NCBI RefSeq assembly: GCF_000024025.1
Contig: NC_013131.1
Coordinates: forward strand, 5,332,001 to 5,396,000
Length of the DNA stretch: 64,000 nucleotides
Direction: 5' to 3'
Origin: Catenulispora acidiphila DSM 44928
GTDB lineage: Bacteria > Actinomycetota > Actinomycetes > Streptomycetales > Catenulisporaceae
In this document: positions 1 through 8,809 of the stretch, one piece after another
Layout: each line of letters starts with the position of its first letter
Position numbering within the stretch: the first letter of the stretch is position 1
Translations under genes and position numbers: made by a program
The notes under the pieces: generated by a model
Told to the model about the DNA's origin: nothing
The model's input: only the letters and a program-made list of their open reading frames with translations
Databases searched by the model: none

Positions 1-82
1 CGCAGCCGGATCCGCCAGGACATCCGCGGGCGCGGGCGGGCGCCGCGGCGGGTACGGGGCGGCGCCGTCGACACGCTCACTC

Positions 83-1780
83 TCAGTTCCCCGTGCCGTA
101 CTGCTTGGCGATGCCGTCGTAGAAGTCCCGCAGCTGGTTGCCGCCGGCGTTCTGCCAAGTGCTCAGCGCCGACTGGAAGTCCGCCACGCTCTTGCGGCCC
201 ATGCGCACGTCGGTGATGACCGCCTCCAGCGCCGTGCTCGCCTTCGCGGTCTGCGCCGGCTCGCTGATGTTCATCGCGTAGAACAGCGGCTTGTACGCGT
301 GCTGCACCATGTCGCCCTGCCAGGCGGCGTAGTCCTTGGTGATCTGGTTGTAGCCGGCGTTGAACGTCACCGACTGGCAGTTGGCCAGCTGGTCCAGGGT
401 GTCGGTGACGTCCTTGTTGCCCTGGTCGGTGAGGATCGGCGCGCCGCTGGTCATCGTGTAGTCCACGCCTTCCTTGCCGTACCGCGACACCAGGTACTCG
501 GCGCTGCCGAACGGCGCGGCGAGGTAGTTGGCGATCCGCAGCAGCTCCTTGACCTGCGCGTCGGAGAGCTTCTTGTTCAGGTAGGAGAACATCCCGGCGC
601 CCGGATACAGGGGCATCGTCGCCTTGCCGCCGTCGTAGGCGAAGATCTTGAAGGCCTGGCGCTCATAGGAGGGGTTGGCCGCGACGCCGCTTTGCGCGTC
701 GCCCTTGTTCCACGCCCCGGTGCCGTCGGCGGTGATCACGGTCTTGCCGGCCCAGAAGCGGTTCTTGGCCTTCGAGGAGTCGCCGGCCAGCGCGTCGGGG
801 TGGATCAGGCCGCCCTTGGCCAGGCCGTTGGCGAAGTTCAGCATCTCCAGGAACTCCGGCACCTCGTAGCCGTTGACCAGCTTGCCGGTGCTGTCGCGCT
901 TCCAGCCGGTCCGCCCGTTGTTCGCCGGGACGTTGAACAGCTGGTAGAGGAAGGAGCTGAGGTCCTCGAAGGCGTACTGGCCCTTCGCCGGGACGGTGAC
1001 CTGCTTGCCGACCGCCTTGAGGGTGTCGGCGGTGGTGACCGAGGCGGCGTCGATGCCGGCGGCCTTGAAGATGTCCGCGCGGTAGAACATCGCGCCGGGG
1101 ATGCTGGCCGCCGAGGTCCACAGCGGGATGCCGTACAGCTTGCCGTTCCACACCGCGGCCTGCCAGCCGCCGGTCGGGATCGCGGCGAGGTTCGGGTAGT
1201 CCAGCACCTTGTCGCCGCCGAGGTAGGGCGTCAGGTCCTTGAAGAACTTGTCGACGCCCTCGGCGAAGTTCTGAATCGAGGAGACGTTCCAGCCGGGCAC
1301 GTCCAGCCAGTCCGGGATGTTGCCGGAGGCGAAGCGGGTCGCCAGCATCGTGGCGAAGGTGGTGCCGTCGGACGGGCTGTCGGTGAGCGTCGCGCCCAGA
1401 GCCTGGTTCACCGCCGTGTAGTAGCTGTTCCCCGGCGCCGGGACCGAGCCCCAGATCGGCGAGACCGCCGAGTACGAGCCGCCGTTGCCGACCGCGCCGG
1501 TCACCGACTTCGGCGGGCTGGCCGGGTAGGACAGGAACGCCGGGTCGCTGGCCGCGCCGTTCGCGCCGGTGACCGAGGGGATGTCGGCGGTGACCGCGCT
1601 GCTCGGCTTGTACGTCGGCAGCACCGCCTGCACCGCGGACTTGGGCGCGACCCCGCTGGCCTTGGTCGCCGCCTTGCCGGAACCGCAGGCGGACAGCAGC
1701 GGAGCGGCGGCTATCGCTCCGCCGATCGCCGCGGAGGTCTTGAACACCTGGCGGCGGGAGAAGCCGTTCGAACTCGTCAT
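83..1780 (-). CDS. ABC transporter solute-binding lipoprotein (CUT1 family, oligosaccharide type)
   Basis: Extracellular sugar-binding lipoprotein of about 565 residues that should deliver an oligosaccharide to permeases lying beyond the left edge. The N-terminus has a twin-arginine motif (SRRQVFK), a hydrophobic stretch and lipobox LSAC, so it is probably Tat-exported and lipid-anchored. I start it at the ATG at 1780 because GGAGGG lies just upstream; an in-frame upstream ATG at 1861 would add 27 residues lacking signal character and would run through the operator. Large size (over 550 aa) is typical of binding proteins for longer oligosaccharides. It is transcribed away from the alpha-xylosidase and is preceded by three palindromic operator candidates, so it is likely induced with the xylosidase. 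Substrate (xyloglucan or xylan fragments) is inferred from neighbours only. Confidence 0.85.
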   Translation of the reverse strand: MTSSNGFSRRQVFKTSAAIGGAIAAAPLLSACGSGKAATKASGVAPKSAVQAVLPTYKPSSAVTADIPSVTGANGAASDPAFLSYPASPPKSVTGAVGNGGSYSAVSPIWGSVPAPGNSYYTAVNQALGATLTDSPSDGTTFATMLATRFASGNIPDWLDVPGWNVSSIQNFAEGVDKFFKDLTPYLGGDKVLDYPNLAAIPTGGWQAAVWNGKLYGIPLWTSAASIPGAMFYRADIFKAAGIDAASVTTADTLKAVGKQVTVPAKGQYAFEDLSSFLYQLFNVPANNGRTGWKRDSTGKLVNGYEVPEFLEMLNFANGLAKGGLIHPDALAGDSSKAKNRFWAGKTVITADGTGAWNKGDAQSGVAANPSYERQAFKIFAYDGGKATMPLYPGAGMFSYLNKKLSDAQVKELLRIANYLAAPFGSAEYLVSRYGKEGVDYTMTSGAPILTDQGNKDVTDTLDQLANCQSVTFNAGYNQITKDYAAWQGDMVQHAYKPLFYAMNISEPAQTAKASTALEAVITDVRMGRKSVADFQSALSTWQNAGGNQLRDFYDGIAKQYGTGN

Positions 1781-1847
1781 GGGACCCTCCATCGAAACGG
1801 ATGTGCGTGAAGTAGTACGGGAGTCGTACGTGAACCAGTACCGATCG

Positions 1848-1860
1848 TCGAAGCGCTTCA
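1848..1860. promoter_or_regulatory. LacI-type operator, CGAAGCGCTTC palindrome, site 1
   Basis: TCGAAGCGCTTCA, 68 bases upstream of the ATG of the solute-binding protein gene. It repeats the 12-base core found at three other positions around the alpha-xylosidase and esterase genes. LacI-family operators are typically such even palindromes with a central CG. The cognate regulator is not in the window. Confidence 0.7.
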
Positions 1861-1901
1861 ATGTTGCGTTGAGGTTAGGTCAGCCGCCCATTCGAGACAA
1901 G

Positions 1902-1915
1902 GGTGAGCGGTAACA
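1902..1915. promoter_or_regulatory. candidate pentose-regulon operator (12/14 match to TGTTAGCGGTAACA)
   Basis: The 14 bases match the operator found at 32687 and 46063 at 12 of 14 positions, and the right half (AGCGGTAACA) is identical. It lies 2 bases from the CGAAGCGCTTCG site at 1918, so two different LacI-type regulators could act on the same promoter region. Left half-site is poor, hence moderate confidence. Confidence 0.45.
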
Positions 1916-1917
1916 TG

Positions 1918-1929
1918 CGAAGCGCTTCG
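1918..1929. promoter_or_regulatory. LacI-type operator, CGAAGCGCTTCG, site 2
   Basis: Perfect 12-base palindrome in the gap between the end of the alpha-xylosidase gene and the start of the solute-binding protein gene, about 60 bases upstream of site 1. Two sites this far apart would allow cooperative binding or looping. Confidence 0.7.
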
Positions 1930-1974
1930 ACAGGGCTCTGATGTCTGTCGCTGATGTCTGTTTCCGTGTCTGTC

Positions 1975-4290
1975 TCAGTCTTCAAGCGTCAGCACCACGG
2001 TGCCGGTCTCGGCGCGGACGACGGCGCCGAGCGGATCCGGCGTCACCGCACCGCCCTCGGCGCGCACGGCGCCGACCCCGGAGAGCTGCACCCTCCAGCC
2101 GTTCACGGTACCGGAGGAGGTGACGCGGATTTCGCGGCCGGTCCTGGTCGTGGTGAACGTCGCGAGCACGGAGCCGTCGGCCGCCGGGACGACCGTTGAA
2201 ACTTCCGCGCCGTCGCCGAGTTCGGACACCCGCAGCGTGACGCCGGCGGCGTAGTCGTACTCCGGCCGGTCCTCGACCGCGCCGATCGGGATCACCGACC
2301 CCGGCCGGGCCAACAGCGGGACGCTGTCGAACCCGTGCTGTTCGCGGGCCCAGCGCGGCCCGACTACCTTCTCCCCCGTCACAAGGTGCGTCCACGTCCC
2401 CTCCGGCACGTAGTACCGCACGCTTCCGTCGGCGGTGAACACCGGCGCGACCAGCAGGTCGTCGCCGAGCATGTACTGCCGCTCCAGGTGCGTGCACGCC
2501 GGATCGTCTGGGAACTCCAGCACCATCGCCCGCATCACCGGCACACCGCCGGCGACGACCTGCTCCGCGCTCTTGAGCAGGTAGGGCATCAGGCGCGCCT
2601 TGAGCTTGGTGAAGCTCCGCAGCACGTCCACCGCTTCCTCGTCGAACAGCCAGGGGACGCGGTAGGACTCGTGGCCGTGCAGCCGGCTGTGCGAGGACAG
2701 CAGCCCGAAGGCGATCCAGCGCTTGAACACCGCCGGATCCGGCGTCCCCTCGAAGCCGCCGATGTCGTGGCTCCAGTAGCCGAACCCGGACAGACCCAGC
2801 GACAGCCCGCCGCGCAGGCTCTCAGCCATCGCCTCGAACGTGGACTCGCAGTCCCCGCCCCAGTGCACCGGGAACTGCTGCGAGCCGACGGTCGCCGAGC
2901 GGGCGAACACCAGCGCCTCGCCCTCGCCGCGCCGCTTGCGCAGCAGCTCGAAGACGGTCTGGTTGTAGTAGTAGGCGTAGAGGTTGTGCACGCGCTCGGG
3001 ATCGGAGCCGTCGGCGTAGACCACGTCGGTCGGGATGCGCTCGCCGAAGTCGGACTTGAAGCAGTCCACGCCCATCTCGACCAGCGCGTCCAGCTTGCCC
3101 GCGTACCACTGCCGGGCCTCGGGGTTGGTGAAGTCGACGACCGCCAGCCCCGGCTGCCACAGGTCCCACTGCCAGACGTCGCCGTTGGCGCGCTTGAGCA
3201 GGTACCCGGCGGCCTTCGCCTCGGCGAACAGCGGCGAGCGCTGCGCTATATAAGGGTTGATCCACACGCATATCCGCAAGCCGCGGGCCTTCAGCCGCTC
3301 CAGCATGCCGCGCGGATCGGGGAACGTGCGCGGGTCCCACTCGAAGTCGCACCAGTTGAACTCGCGCATCCAGAACGAGTCGAAGTGGAACACCGACAGC
3401 GGCAGATCGCGCCGCACCATCTCGTCGATGAACCCCCCGACCGTCGCCTCGTCGTAGTCGGTGGTGAACGACGTGGACAGCCACAGCCCGTACGACCACG
3501 CCGGAACGCGCGGCGGACGTCCGGTCAGCGCGGTGTACTTGCTCAGGATCTCCCGGGGCGTGGGCCCGTAGATGAGGAAGTACTCCAGCTCCTGACCCTC
3601 GACGCTGAACTGGGCCCGGGCCACCGCCTCGGAGGCGACCTCGAAGGAGACCCGGCCGGGATGGTTGACGAACACCCCGTAGCCGGCGTTGGTCAGGAAG
3701 AACGGGACGTTCTTGTACGCCTGCTCGCTGGCCGTGCCGCCGTCGGCGTTCCAGCTGTCGACGGACTGCCCGTTCTTCACCAGCGGGCCGAAGCGCTCGC
3801 CGAGGCCGTAGACGAAGGCGTCGATCGCCAGGTCCAACTGCTCACGGACGAAGTGCTCGCCGTCGGCGGTGTCGATCGCGGCCATCGCCTTGGCGCCGCT
3901 GCCGGTCAGCCGCCTGCCCTCGGCCAGAAAGTCCAGGCTCCAACGCGGGCCCTTGGCGATGCGGGCGGTCAGAGCGCCGGAGGTGAAGGTCAGCGCGTCG
4001 TCGTCCTCGGCGATCACCGGGAGCTCCGATTCGCCGTCCATCAGCACGAAATCAGGCTTGCGGTCCTGCCCGGCGAAGTGCGTGACGGCGACCCGGATCA
4101 CGTCGGGTATCGGCGCGCTGAACGCGACGGTGAGCGCCGGGCCGCGCAACAGGTCGTCGCGGTCGTGGAAGCGGTAGCAGGGGGCGTGGACGACCAGCGA
4201 GTCCGGACCGATCTGCCCGTCGAGCACCTGGGCGGGATAGACCGCCTGGACGCCGGGCCGCATCAGCCAGTAGCCATCGGTGAACTTCAC
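1975..4290 (-). CDS. yicI: GH31 alpha-xylosidase
   Basis: Cytoplasmic retaining alpha-xylosidase of 771 residues, the length of E. coli YicI, releasing alpha-1,6-xylose from isoprimeverose-type xyloglucan fragments. The N-terminus MKFTDGYWLMRPGV is the YicI-type beta-sandwich start. The catalytic nucleophile is the Asp of KSDFGERIP (around residue 417) and the acid/base is the Asp of WGGDCESTF (around 483), followed by the GH31 stretch GLSGFGYWSHDIGGF. No signal peptide. Start is GTG at 4290 with GAGAGG upstream. Two operator palindromes lie 32 and 99 bases upstream, between this gene and the divergent esterase. With the upstream binding protein and the esterase it fits uptake and breakdown of acetylated xylose-decorated oligosaccharides. 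Confidence 0.93.
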   Translation of the reverse strand: MKFTDGYWLMRPGVQAVYPAQVLDGQIGPDSLVVHAPCYRFHDRDDLLRGPALTVAFSAPIPDVIRVAVTHFAGQDRKPDFVLMDGESELPVIAEDDDALTFTSGALTARIAKGPRWSLDFLAEGRRLTGSGAKAMAAIDTADGEHFVREQLDLAIDAFVYGLGERFGPLVKNGQSVDSWNADGGTASEQAYKNVPFFLTNAGYGVFVNHPGRVSFEVASEAVARAQFSVEGQELEYFLIYGPTPREILSKYTALTGRPPRVPAWSYGLWLSTSFTTDYDEATVGGFIDEMVRRDLPLSVFHFDSFWMREFNWCDFEWDPRTFPDPRGMLERLKARGLRICVWINPYIAQRSPLFAEAKAAGYLLKRANGDVWQWDLWQPGLAVVDFTNPEARQWYAGKLDALVEMGVDCFKSDFGERIPTDVVYADGSDPERVHNLYAYYYNQTVFELLRKRRGEGEALVFARSATVGSQQFPVHWGGDCESTFEAMAESLRGGLSLGLSGFGYWSHDIGGFEGTPDPAVFKRWIAFGLLSSHSRLHGHESYRVPWLFDEEAVDVLRSFTKLKARLMPYLLKSAEQVVAGGVPVMRAMVLEFPDDPACTHLERQYMLGDDLLVAPVFTADGSVRYYVPEGTWTHLVTGEKVVGPRWAREQHGFDSVPLLARPGSVIPIGAVEDRPEYDYAAGVTLRVSELGDGAEVSTVVPAADGSVLATFTTTRTGREIRVTSSGTVNGWRVQLSGVGAVRAEGGAVTPDPLGAVVRAETGTVVLTLED

Positions 4291-4321
4291 GGGACTGCCT
4301 CTCGGGTCTTCGGGGTGGAGC

Positions 4322-4339
4322 GATCGAAGCGCTTCGATC
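4322..4339. promoter_or_regulatory. LacI-type operator, 18-base perfect palindrome, site 3
   Basis: GATCGAAGCGCTTCGATC is a perfect 18-base palindrome 32 bases upstream of the GTG of the alpha-xylosidase gene, where it would block its promoter. It is the best of the four copies of this motif in the window. Confidence 0.8.
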
Positions 4340-4388
4340 TAGAGCGCCGACCTGACCACCGAGCAAACGTCGGTGCTCGTCGAACTTG

Positions 4389-4401
4389 TCGAAGCGCTTC
4401 A
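4389..4401. promoter_or_regulatory. LacI-type operator, TCGAAGCGCTTCA, site 4
   Basis: Same sequence as site 1, located between the divergent alpha-xylosidase (start 4290) and esterase (start 4552) genes. It is 66 bases (about six helical turns) from site 3, centre to centre, so both could be contacted by one tetramer or two dimers and control both directions. Confidence 0.7.
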
Positions 4402-4551
4402 ATGGTTCGTCATCGTAGAGGCGTGCCGATGCGCGAAACAACACCTGGCGGAAACTTTGTTGCCCTGGGATCGACGGCGGCGGTTCGCCGGAAAGCCGCG
4501 ACGGCGGCCGATGTGTGACAGCGAAGGCGTTCGCCATTAATCTGCTCGCTC

Positions 4552-5517
4552 ATGGCCTTCGTCGACATGACCTTGAAGAAGCTCCGGGACTATCTCCCGG
4601 CGCGCCCCGAGCCCACCGACTTCGACGCCTTCTGGGCCGCGACGCTCGCCGAGGCCCGCACGCACCCCCTCGCCGCGCGCTTCGAGCCGGTGGAAAGCCG
4701 GCTGAGCACCGTCGAGGTCGAGGACGTCACCTTCAGCGGCTTCGGCGGCCAGGCCGTCAAGGGCTGGCTGACACGCCCGGCGAACGCCGCCGGTCCGCTG
4801 CCGACCGTGGTCGAGTTCGTCGGCTACGGCGGCGGCCGCGGCCTGCCCCACGAGCGCCTGGTCTGGGCCAGCGCCGGCTACGCGCACCTGACGATGGACA
4901 CCCGCGGGCAGGGCAGCGCCTGGCAGGTCGGCGACACCCCGGACGACGGACCGTCCGGCAACTCCCACCCCGGCTTCGCCACGCGCGGCGTCCTGGACCG
5001 CGACACGTACTACTACCGCCGGCTGTACACCGACGCCGTGCGCGCGCTGGAGGCCGCGCGGACGCATCCGTCGGTGGACCCGGCGCGCGTCCTGGTCGCC
5101 GGCGGCAGCCAGGGCGGCGGCATCGCGATCGCCGCCGCCGGGCTGGTCGGCGACCTCGCCGGCGTGGTCACGGACGTGCCGTTCATGCAGCACATCCGGC
5201 ACGCGACCGAGATCACCGACGGCTACCCGTACAAGGAGATCGCAGAGTTCTGCAAGGTCCACCGCGACAAGGTGGAGCGCGTCTTCGACACCATCTCCTA
5301 CGTCGACGGCGTGAACTTCGCCGCGCGCGCCAACGCCCCGGCGCTGTATTCGGTGGCGCTGATGGACGACGTGTGTCCGCCCTCGACGGTGTTCGCTTCC
5401 TTCAACCACTACGCCGGGCCGAAGGAGATCGAGGTGTATCCGTACAACGGGCACGAAGGGGGCGGCGCCCATCACGTCGCGCGCGCCCTGGAATTCGCGC
5501 AGTCGGTGGTCGGCTAG
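4552..5517 (+). CDS. CE7-family acetyl esterase (acetylxylan esterase / cephalosporin-C deacetylase type)
   Basis: Alpha/beta-hydrolase of 321 residues, the usual CE7 size, removing acetyl groups from xylo-oligosaccharides inside the cell (no signal peptide). The nucleophile elbow is GGSQGGG (Ser around residue 183), the acid is in MDDVCPPST and the catalytic His in YNGHEGGG near the C-terminus; RGQG near residue 120 is the CE7 oxyanion motif. The start ATG at 4552 gives the canonical N-terminus beginning MAFVDM. It diverges from the alpha-xylosidase and shares its operator-bearing intergenic region, which supports a role in the same substrate pathway. Confidence 0.87.
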   Translation: MAFVDMTLKKLRDYLPARPEPTDFDAFWAATLAEARTHPLAARFEPVESRLSTVEVEDVTFSGFGGQAVKGWLTRPANAAGPLPTVVEFVGYGGGRGLPHERLVWASAGYAHLTMDTRGQGSAWQVGDTPDDGPSGNSHPGFATRGVLDRDTYYYRRLYTDAVRALEAARTHPSVDPARVLVAGGSQGGGIAIAAAGLVGDLAGVVTDVPFMQHIRHATEITDGYPYKEIAEFCKVHRDKVERVFDTISYVDGVNFAARANAPALYSVALMDDVCPPSTVFASFNHYAGPKEIEVYPYNGHEGGGAHHVARALEFAQSVVG

Positions 5518-5553
5518 CAGCGCTAGCGCCGGGTAGCCGGCAGCGTCGCCGGC
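5513..5553 (+). terminator. two small hairpins after the esterase gene
   Basis: GCTAGC (5513-5518) pairs with GCTAGC (5522-5527) across the stop codon, followed by GCCGGC (5536-5541) pairing with GCCGGC (5548-5553). No T-run follows, so this is only a possible transcription end for the esterase gene. Confidence 0.35.
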
Positions 5554-5635
5554 TCCAGCACCCCTTACCCGTCTTGCAGTCAGAGCCTTGTCGACCACGG
5601 TGTCGCCGGGGTGACCTGCGGGCGTCGCCAAGATC

Positions 5636-5673
5636 CCTTGCAAGTTTCAGAAAGATGACGCAAGGGCGTTGAC
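5636..5673 (+). promoter_or_regulatory. maltose-type operator and possible -35 box of the amylase gene
   Basis: CCTTGC (5636-5641) and GCAAGG (5660-5665) form an inverted repeat; the left arm is part of the palindrome CTTGCAAG (5637-5644), followed by TTTCAGAAA. Streptomyces amylase and malE promoters carry similar CTTGCA repeats recognised by the LacI-family maltose repressor (established for MalR/Reg1; similarity judged by eye). TTGAC at 5669-5673 is a plausible -35, but no convincing -10 follows. The regulator is not in the window. Confidence 0.5.
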
Positions 5674-5778
5674 TCGGTACCGGAGCCAGGAGCAATCTTC
5701 CTGGTGCGTCACCAGGTCAGCGGCCGCGACCCCGCGCACCCCCGATGATTCCCGACGATGTCGAAAGGCTCATCATCT

Positions 5779-7995
5779 ATGAGTTCGTCCCCACGAACGC
5801 GTCCCCGCGGCCGGTCCTCAGGCCTGGTCGCACTGGTCGCGGCGGGAGCGCTGGCGCTCGGCGCCATCGCTTTCAGCACGTCTTTCAATACCGCGTTCGG
5901 CGCTCCGTCCGGCTCGGCCGCCGCCGCTGCCGCCGACGCGGCGTCCAACGACGTGATCGCGAACCTCTTCGAGTGGAACTGGCCGTCGGTCGCCACCGAG
6001 TGCACGACGGTCCTCGGGCCGAAGGGCTACGGCGCGGTGCAGGTCGCGCCGCCGCAGGACTCGATCCGGCTGGCCGGGTCCACCCACTCCTGGTGGGACG
6101 TCTACCAGCCGGTCGGCTATGACCTGAACAGCCGGATGGGCACCGAGGCGCAGTTCGCCTCGATGGTCTCGGCGTGCCATGCCGCCGGGGTGAAGGTGTA
6201 CGCGGACACCGTCATCAACCACACGGCCGGGGCGAATCAGACCTCGACCGATTCCTACGGCGGCGACTCTTTCAACCCGGCGACCTACACGTACGGCTCG
6301 ATGGGCTACACGAAGTCCGACTTCCACTTCGACCCGCCGTGCCCGAACTCCGACCTGAGCATCCAGGACTGGAACAGCGTCGCGCAGGTCCAGGAGTGCC
6401 AGCTGCTGTCGCTGTCGGACCTGTACACCGAGCAGGATTCCGTCCGCTCCACGCTGGCCGCCTACCTGAACAAGATGGAGGCCTACGGCGTCGACGGGTT
6501 CCGGGTGGACTCGGCCAAGCACATCGCGCAGGCCGACATGGCCGCGATCTTGAGCAAGGTGAACAACACCGCCGCCGGCGTGCGGCCGTACGTCATGCAG
6601 GAGGTCTACCCCGGCAGTAGCGGGCAGCTCGCACCGGCGGCGTTCGAGGGCAACGGCAACGTGCTGGGCTTCGACTACGCCTACGGCATCCGCAGCGCGT
6701 TCCTCGGCTCGATCACGAACCTGCGGACCTTCGGCCAGGGCTTCGAGCCGTCCGGTTCCGACGCGGTCATGGTCGCCAACCACGACCTGGAGCGCAACGG
6801 GACGTCGCTGAGCTACAAGGACGGCGCGGCCTACACCCTGGCCACCGAGTTCGAGCTCGCCTACGGCTGGGGCAGCACCCCGTCGGTGTACTCAGGGTTC
6901 GACTTCAGCAACAGCGACCAGTCGCCGCCGGCGGACGCCAACGGATTCGTCACCAACACCGTGTGCGGGACCGGGGCGTGGGAATGCCTGGACCGGAACC
7001 AGGGGGTCGCCAACCTGGTCGGGTTCCACAACGCCACGCGCGGGCAGGCGGTCGGGAACTGGTGGACTGACAACAACAACGCGATCGCGTTCTCACGCGG
7101 GTCGGCGGGCTGGATCTCGGTGAACAACGAGGGTTCGACGGTCAGCTCCAGCTACCAGACCGGGCTGCCGGCGGGGACGTACTGCGATCTGGTGCATGGA
7201 AACTTCGCCAATGGCTCGTGCACCGGGCCGACGGTAGTGGTCAGTGCCTCGGGGACGGCGACGGTGAGCACCGCGGCCAAGGACGCGGTGGCGATCGACG
7301 TCAATGCGGTGGTCGGGTCTTCGGGACCGCCGTCTTCGTCCTCGTCCGCGCCTTCGACGTCGCCGTCCACCTCGCCTTCCACGTCGCCGTCCTCGTCCGC
7401 GCCGCCCGCCGGACAGGTGGCCGAGACGTTCGCGGTGACCGGAGCGCCGAGCACCGCACCGATCTACCTGGTCGGATCGCTGTCTGCGCTGGGCAGCTGG
7501 GCTCCGGCGTCGGCGATTCCGCTGACGCAGCACGGCTCGCAGTGGTCGGGGACGGTCACGCTGCCCGCGTCCACGGCGTTCCAGTACAAGTACATCGCCA
7601 AGGACGCCGGCGGGAACGTCACCTGGGAGCAGGATCCGAACCACAGCGCGACCACCGGCACTTCCGGCGCGACACTCACCGACACCTGGCACGGCGCGAG
7701 TTCGGCCGTGAGCGCCACGTTCTCGGTGAACGCCACGACGTGGGTCGGGCAGAACGTGTATGTGGTCGGCTCGATACCGGCGCTGGGCAGCTGGAACCCC
7801 GCGAGCGCGATCGCGCTGTCCTCGGCGGCCTATCCGGTGTGGCGCGGGACGGTGACGCTGCCCCCGAACACGGCGGTCGAGTACAAGTACATCAAGAAGG
7901 ATCCGGACGGCACGGTCGAGTGGGAGTCCGGCGCCAACCGGACGTACACCTCACCGGCGTCGGGAGCCGTGACGTTGAGCGACAGCTGGAAGTAG
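5779..7995 (+). CDS. secreted GH13 alpha-amylase with two C-terminal CBM20 starch-binding domains
   Basis: Extracellular endo-alpha-1,4-glucanase acting on starch, 738 residues from the ATG at 5779 (AAAGG upstream); an ATG at 5758 would add seven residues. The signal peptide covers roughly residues 1-45. The catalytic domain has the four GH13 regions: DTVINH, GFRVDSAKH (nucleophile Asp), QEVYPG (acid Glu) and VANHD. A Ser/Thr/Pro linker near residues 515-545 is followed by two CBM20 domains in tandem (about 550-640 and 645-738), each with the VGSLSALGSW or VGSIPALGSW starch-site motif. Classical Streptomyces amylases carry one CBM20; a second copy is unusual but not unique. Monocistronic, ending 20 bases from the convergent exporter gene. 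Confidence 0.95.
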   Translation: MSSSPRTRPRGRSSGLVALVAAGALALGAIAFSTSFNTAFGAPSGSAAAAAADAASNDVIANLFEWNWPSVATECTTVLGPKGYGAVQVAPPQDSIRLAGSTHSWWDVYQPVGYDLNSRMGTEAQFASMVSACHAAGVKVYADTVINHTAGANQTSTDSYGGDSFNPATYTYGSMGYTKSDFHFDPPCPNSDLSIQDWNSVAQVQECQLLSLSDLYTEQDSVRSTLAAYLNKMEAYGVDGFRVDSAKHIAQADMAAILSKVNNTAAGVRPYVMQEVYPGSSGQLAPAAFEGNGNVLGFDYAYGIRSAFLGSITNLRTFGQGFEPSGSDAVMVANHDLERNGTSLSYKDGAAYTLATEFELAYGWGSTPSVYSGFDFSNSDQSPPADANGFVTNTVCGTGAWECLDRNQGVANLVGFHNATRGQAVGNWWTDNNNAIAFSRGSAGWISVNNEGSTVSSSYQTGLPAGTYCDLVHGNFANGSCTGPTVVVSASGTATVSTAAKDAVAIDVNAVVGSSGPPSSSSSAPSTSPSTSPSTSPSSSAPPAGQVAETFAVTGAPSTAPIYLVGSLSALGSWAPASAIPLTQHGSQWSGTVTLPASTAFQYKYIAKDAGGNVTWEQDPNHSATTGTSGATLTDTWHGASSAVSATFSVNATTWVGQNVYVVGSIPALGSWNPASAIALSSAAYPVWRGTVTLPPNTAVEYKYIKKDPDGTVEWESGANRTYTSPASGAVTLSDSWK

Positions 7996-8015
7996 CGCGG
8001 GTCGGCGTACCCGGC

Positions 8016-8666
8016 TCAGTGGGCCTTCGCAGTGGCGTGCGAGGGCCCGCTGACCGCCGCCGCGACCCCCAGCCCGATGTACACGCAACCGGCGACGATC
8101 TGCTGGCGCCGCACCACCTTCGGCTTGCGCAGCAGCGTCTGCGCGACGCCGCCGGCCAGCGCCGCGTAGCAGCAGTCGCTGACGAGCGTGATCGCGACGA
8201 CCAGCGTGCCCAGGATGAGCATCTGCACGGCGACCGCGCCGTGTCCCGGGCTCACGAACTGCGGCAGGAAGGAGAAGAAGAACAGCGCCGCCTTGGGATT
8301 CAGCACCCCGACCACCACGCCCTGCCCATACAGCCGGGACAACGGCTTGGGCGCCACATCTCCGGTCTCAGAGGGCAGCGACCGGTCCAGCAGCCGCCGC
8401 ACCCCGAGGTACACCAGGTACGCCGCACCGGCGAAGCGCACGACGTCATAGGCGATCTCGGACGTCGCCAACAGCGCCGAGAGCCCGAAGGCCGCCGCGA
8501 TCACCAGCGCCTGATTCCCACACGCGACGCCGAGCCCCGAGGCCATCCCGGCCCGCCGGGTCTGGTCCACGCTCCGCGTCACGATGAACACCACCGCCGG
8601 ACCCGGCACCAGCGCGAAGATCAGCGCCGCACCCGCCACCAGCATGAGTTGCGACATCGTCACCAT
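8016..8666 (-). CDS. LysE/RhtB-family amino acid exporter
   Basis: Inner-membrane exporter of 216 residues, the family's usual length, with about six predicted transmembrane helices. The N-terminal segment FALVPGPAVVFIVTRS contains the LysE-family PGP motif, and the central GVLNPKAALFFFSFLPQF is the second family signature with the conserved NPK. Start ATG at 8666 is supported by GGGAGGT immediately upstream. Substrate cannot be told from sequence; homoserine, threonine or a related amino acid is usual for the family. It stands alone between the amylase and the ROK regulator and shows no link to sugar use. Confidence 0.88.
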   Translation of the reverse strand: MVTMSQLMLVAGAALIFALVPGPAVVFIVTRSVDQTRRAGMASGLGVACGNQALVIAAAFGLSALLATSEIAYDVVRFAGAAYLVYLGVRRLLDRSLPSETGDVAPKPLSRLYGQGVVVGVLNPKAALFFFSFLPQFVSPGHGAVAVQMLILGTLVVAITLVSDCCYAALAGGVAQTLLRKPKVVRRQQIVAGCVYIGLGVAAAVSGPSHATAKAH

Positions 8667-8809
8667 CAGACCTCCCGAGCCACCGGGCGCGCTGCGGGGT
8701 CACCGCGCCAGGGGGGTGATTATGCGCGGTGGGGTGAAGGCGGGCCAGTGATTTTCCACCGCGCGAGAGCGAAAGCACGGCAAGCGCCCTGCGACGGCGG
8801 AGCGCATCC

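Noticed and set aside
299-1810. Long plus-strand reading frame opposite the solute-binding protein
   Set aside because: Basic, repetitive Val/Gly/Arg-rich product typical of a GC-rich antisense shadow; the minus strand has a signal peptide and family fold.
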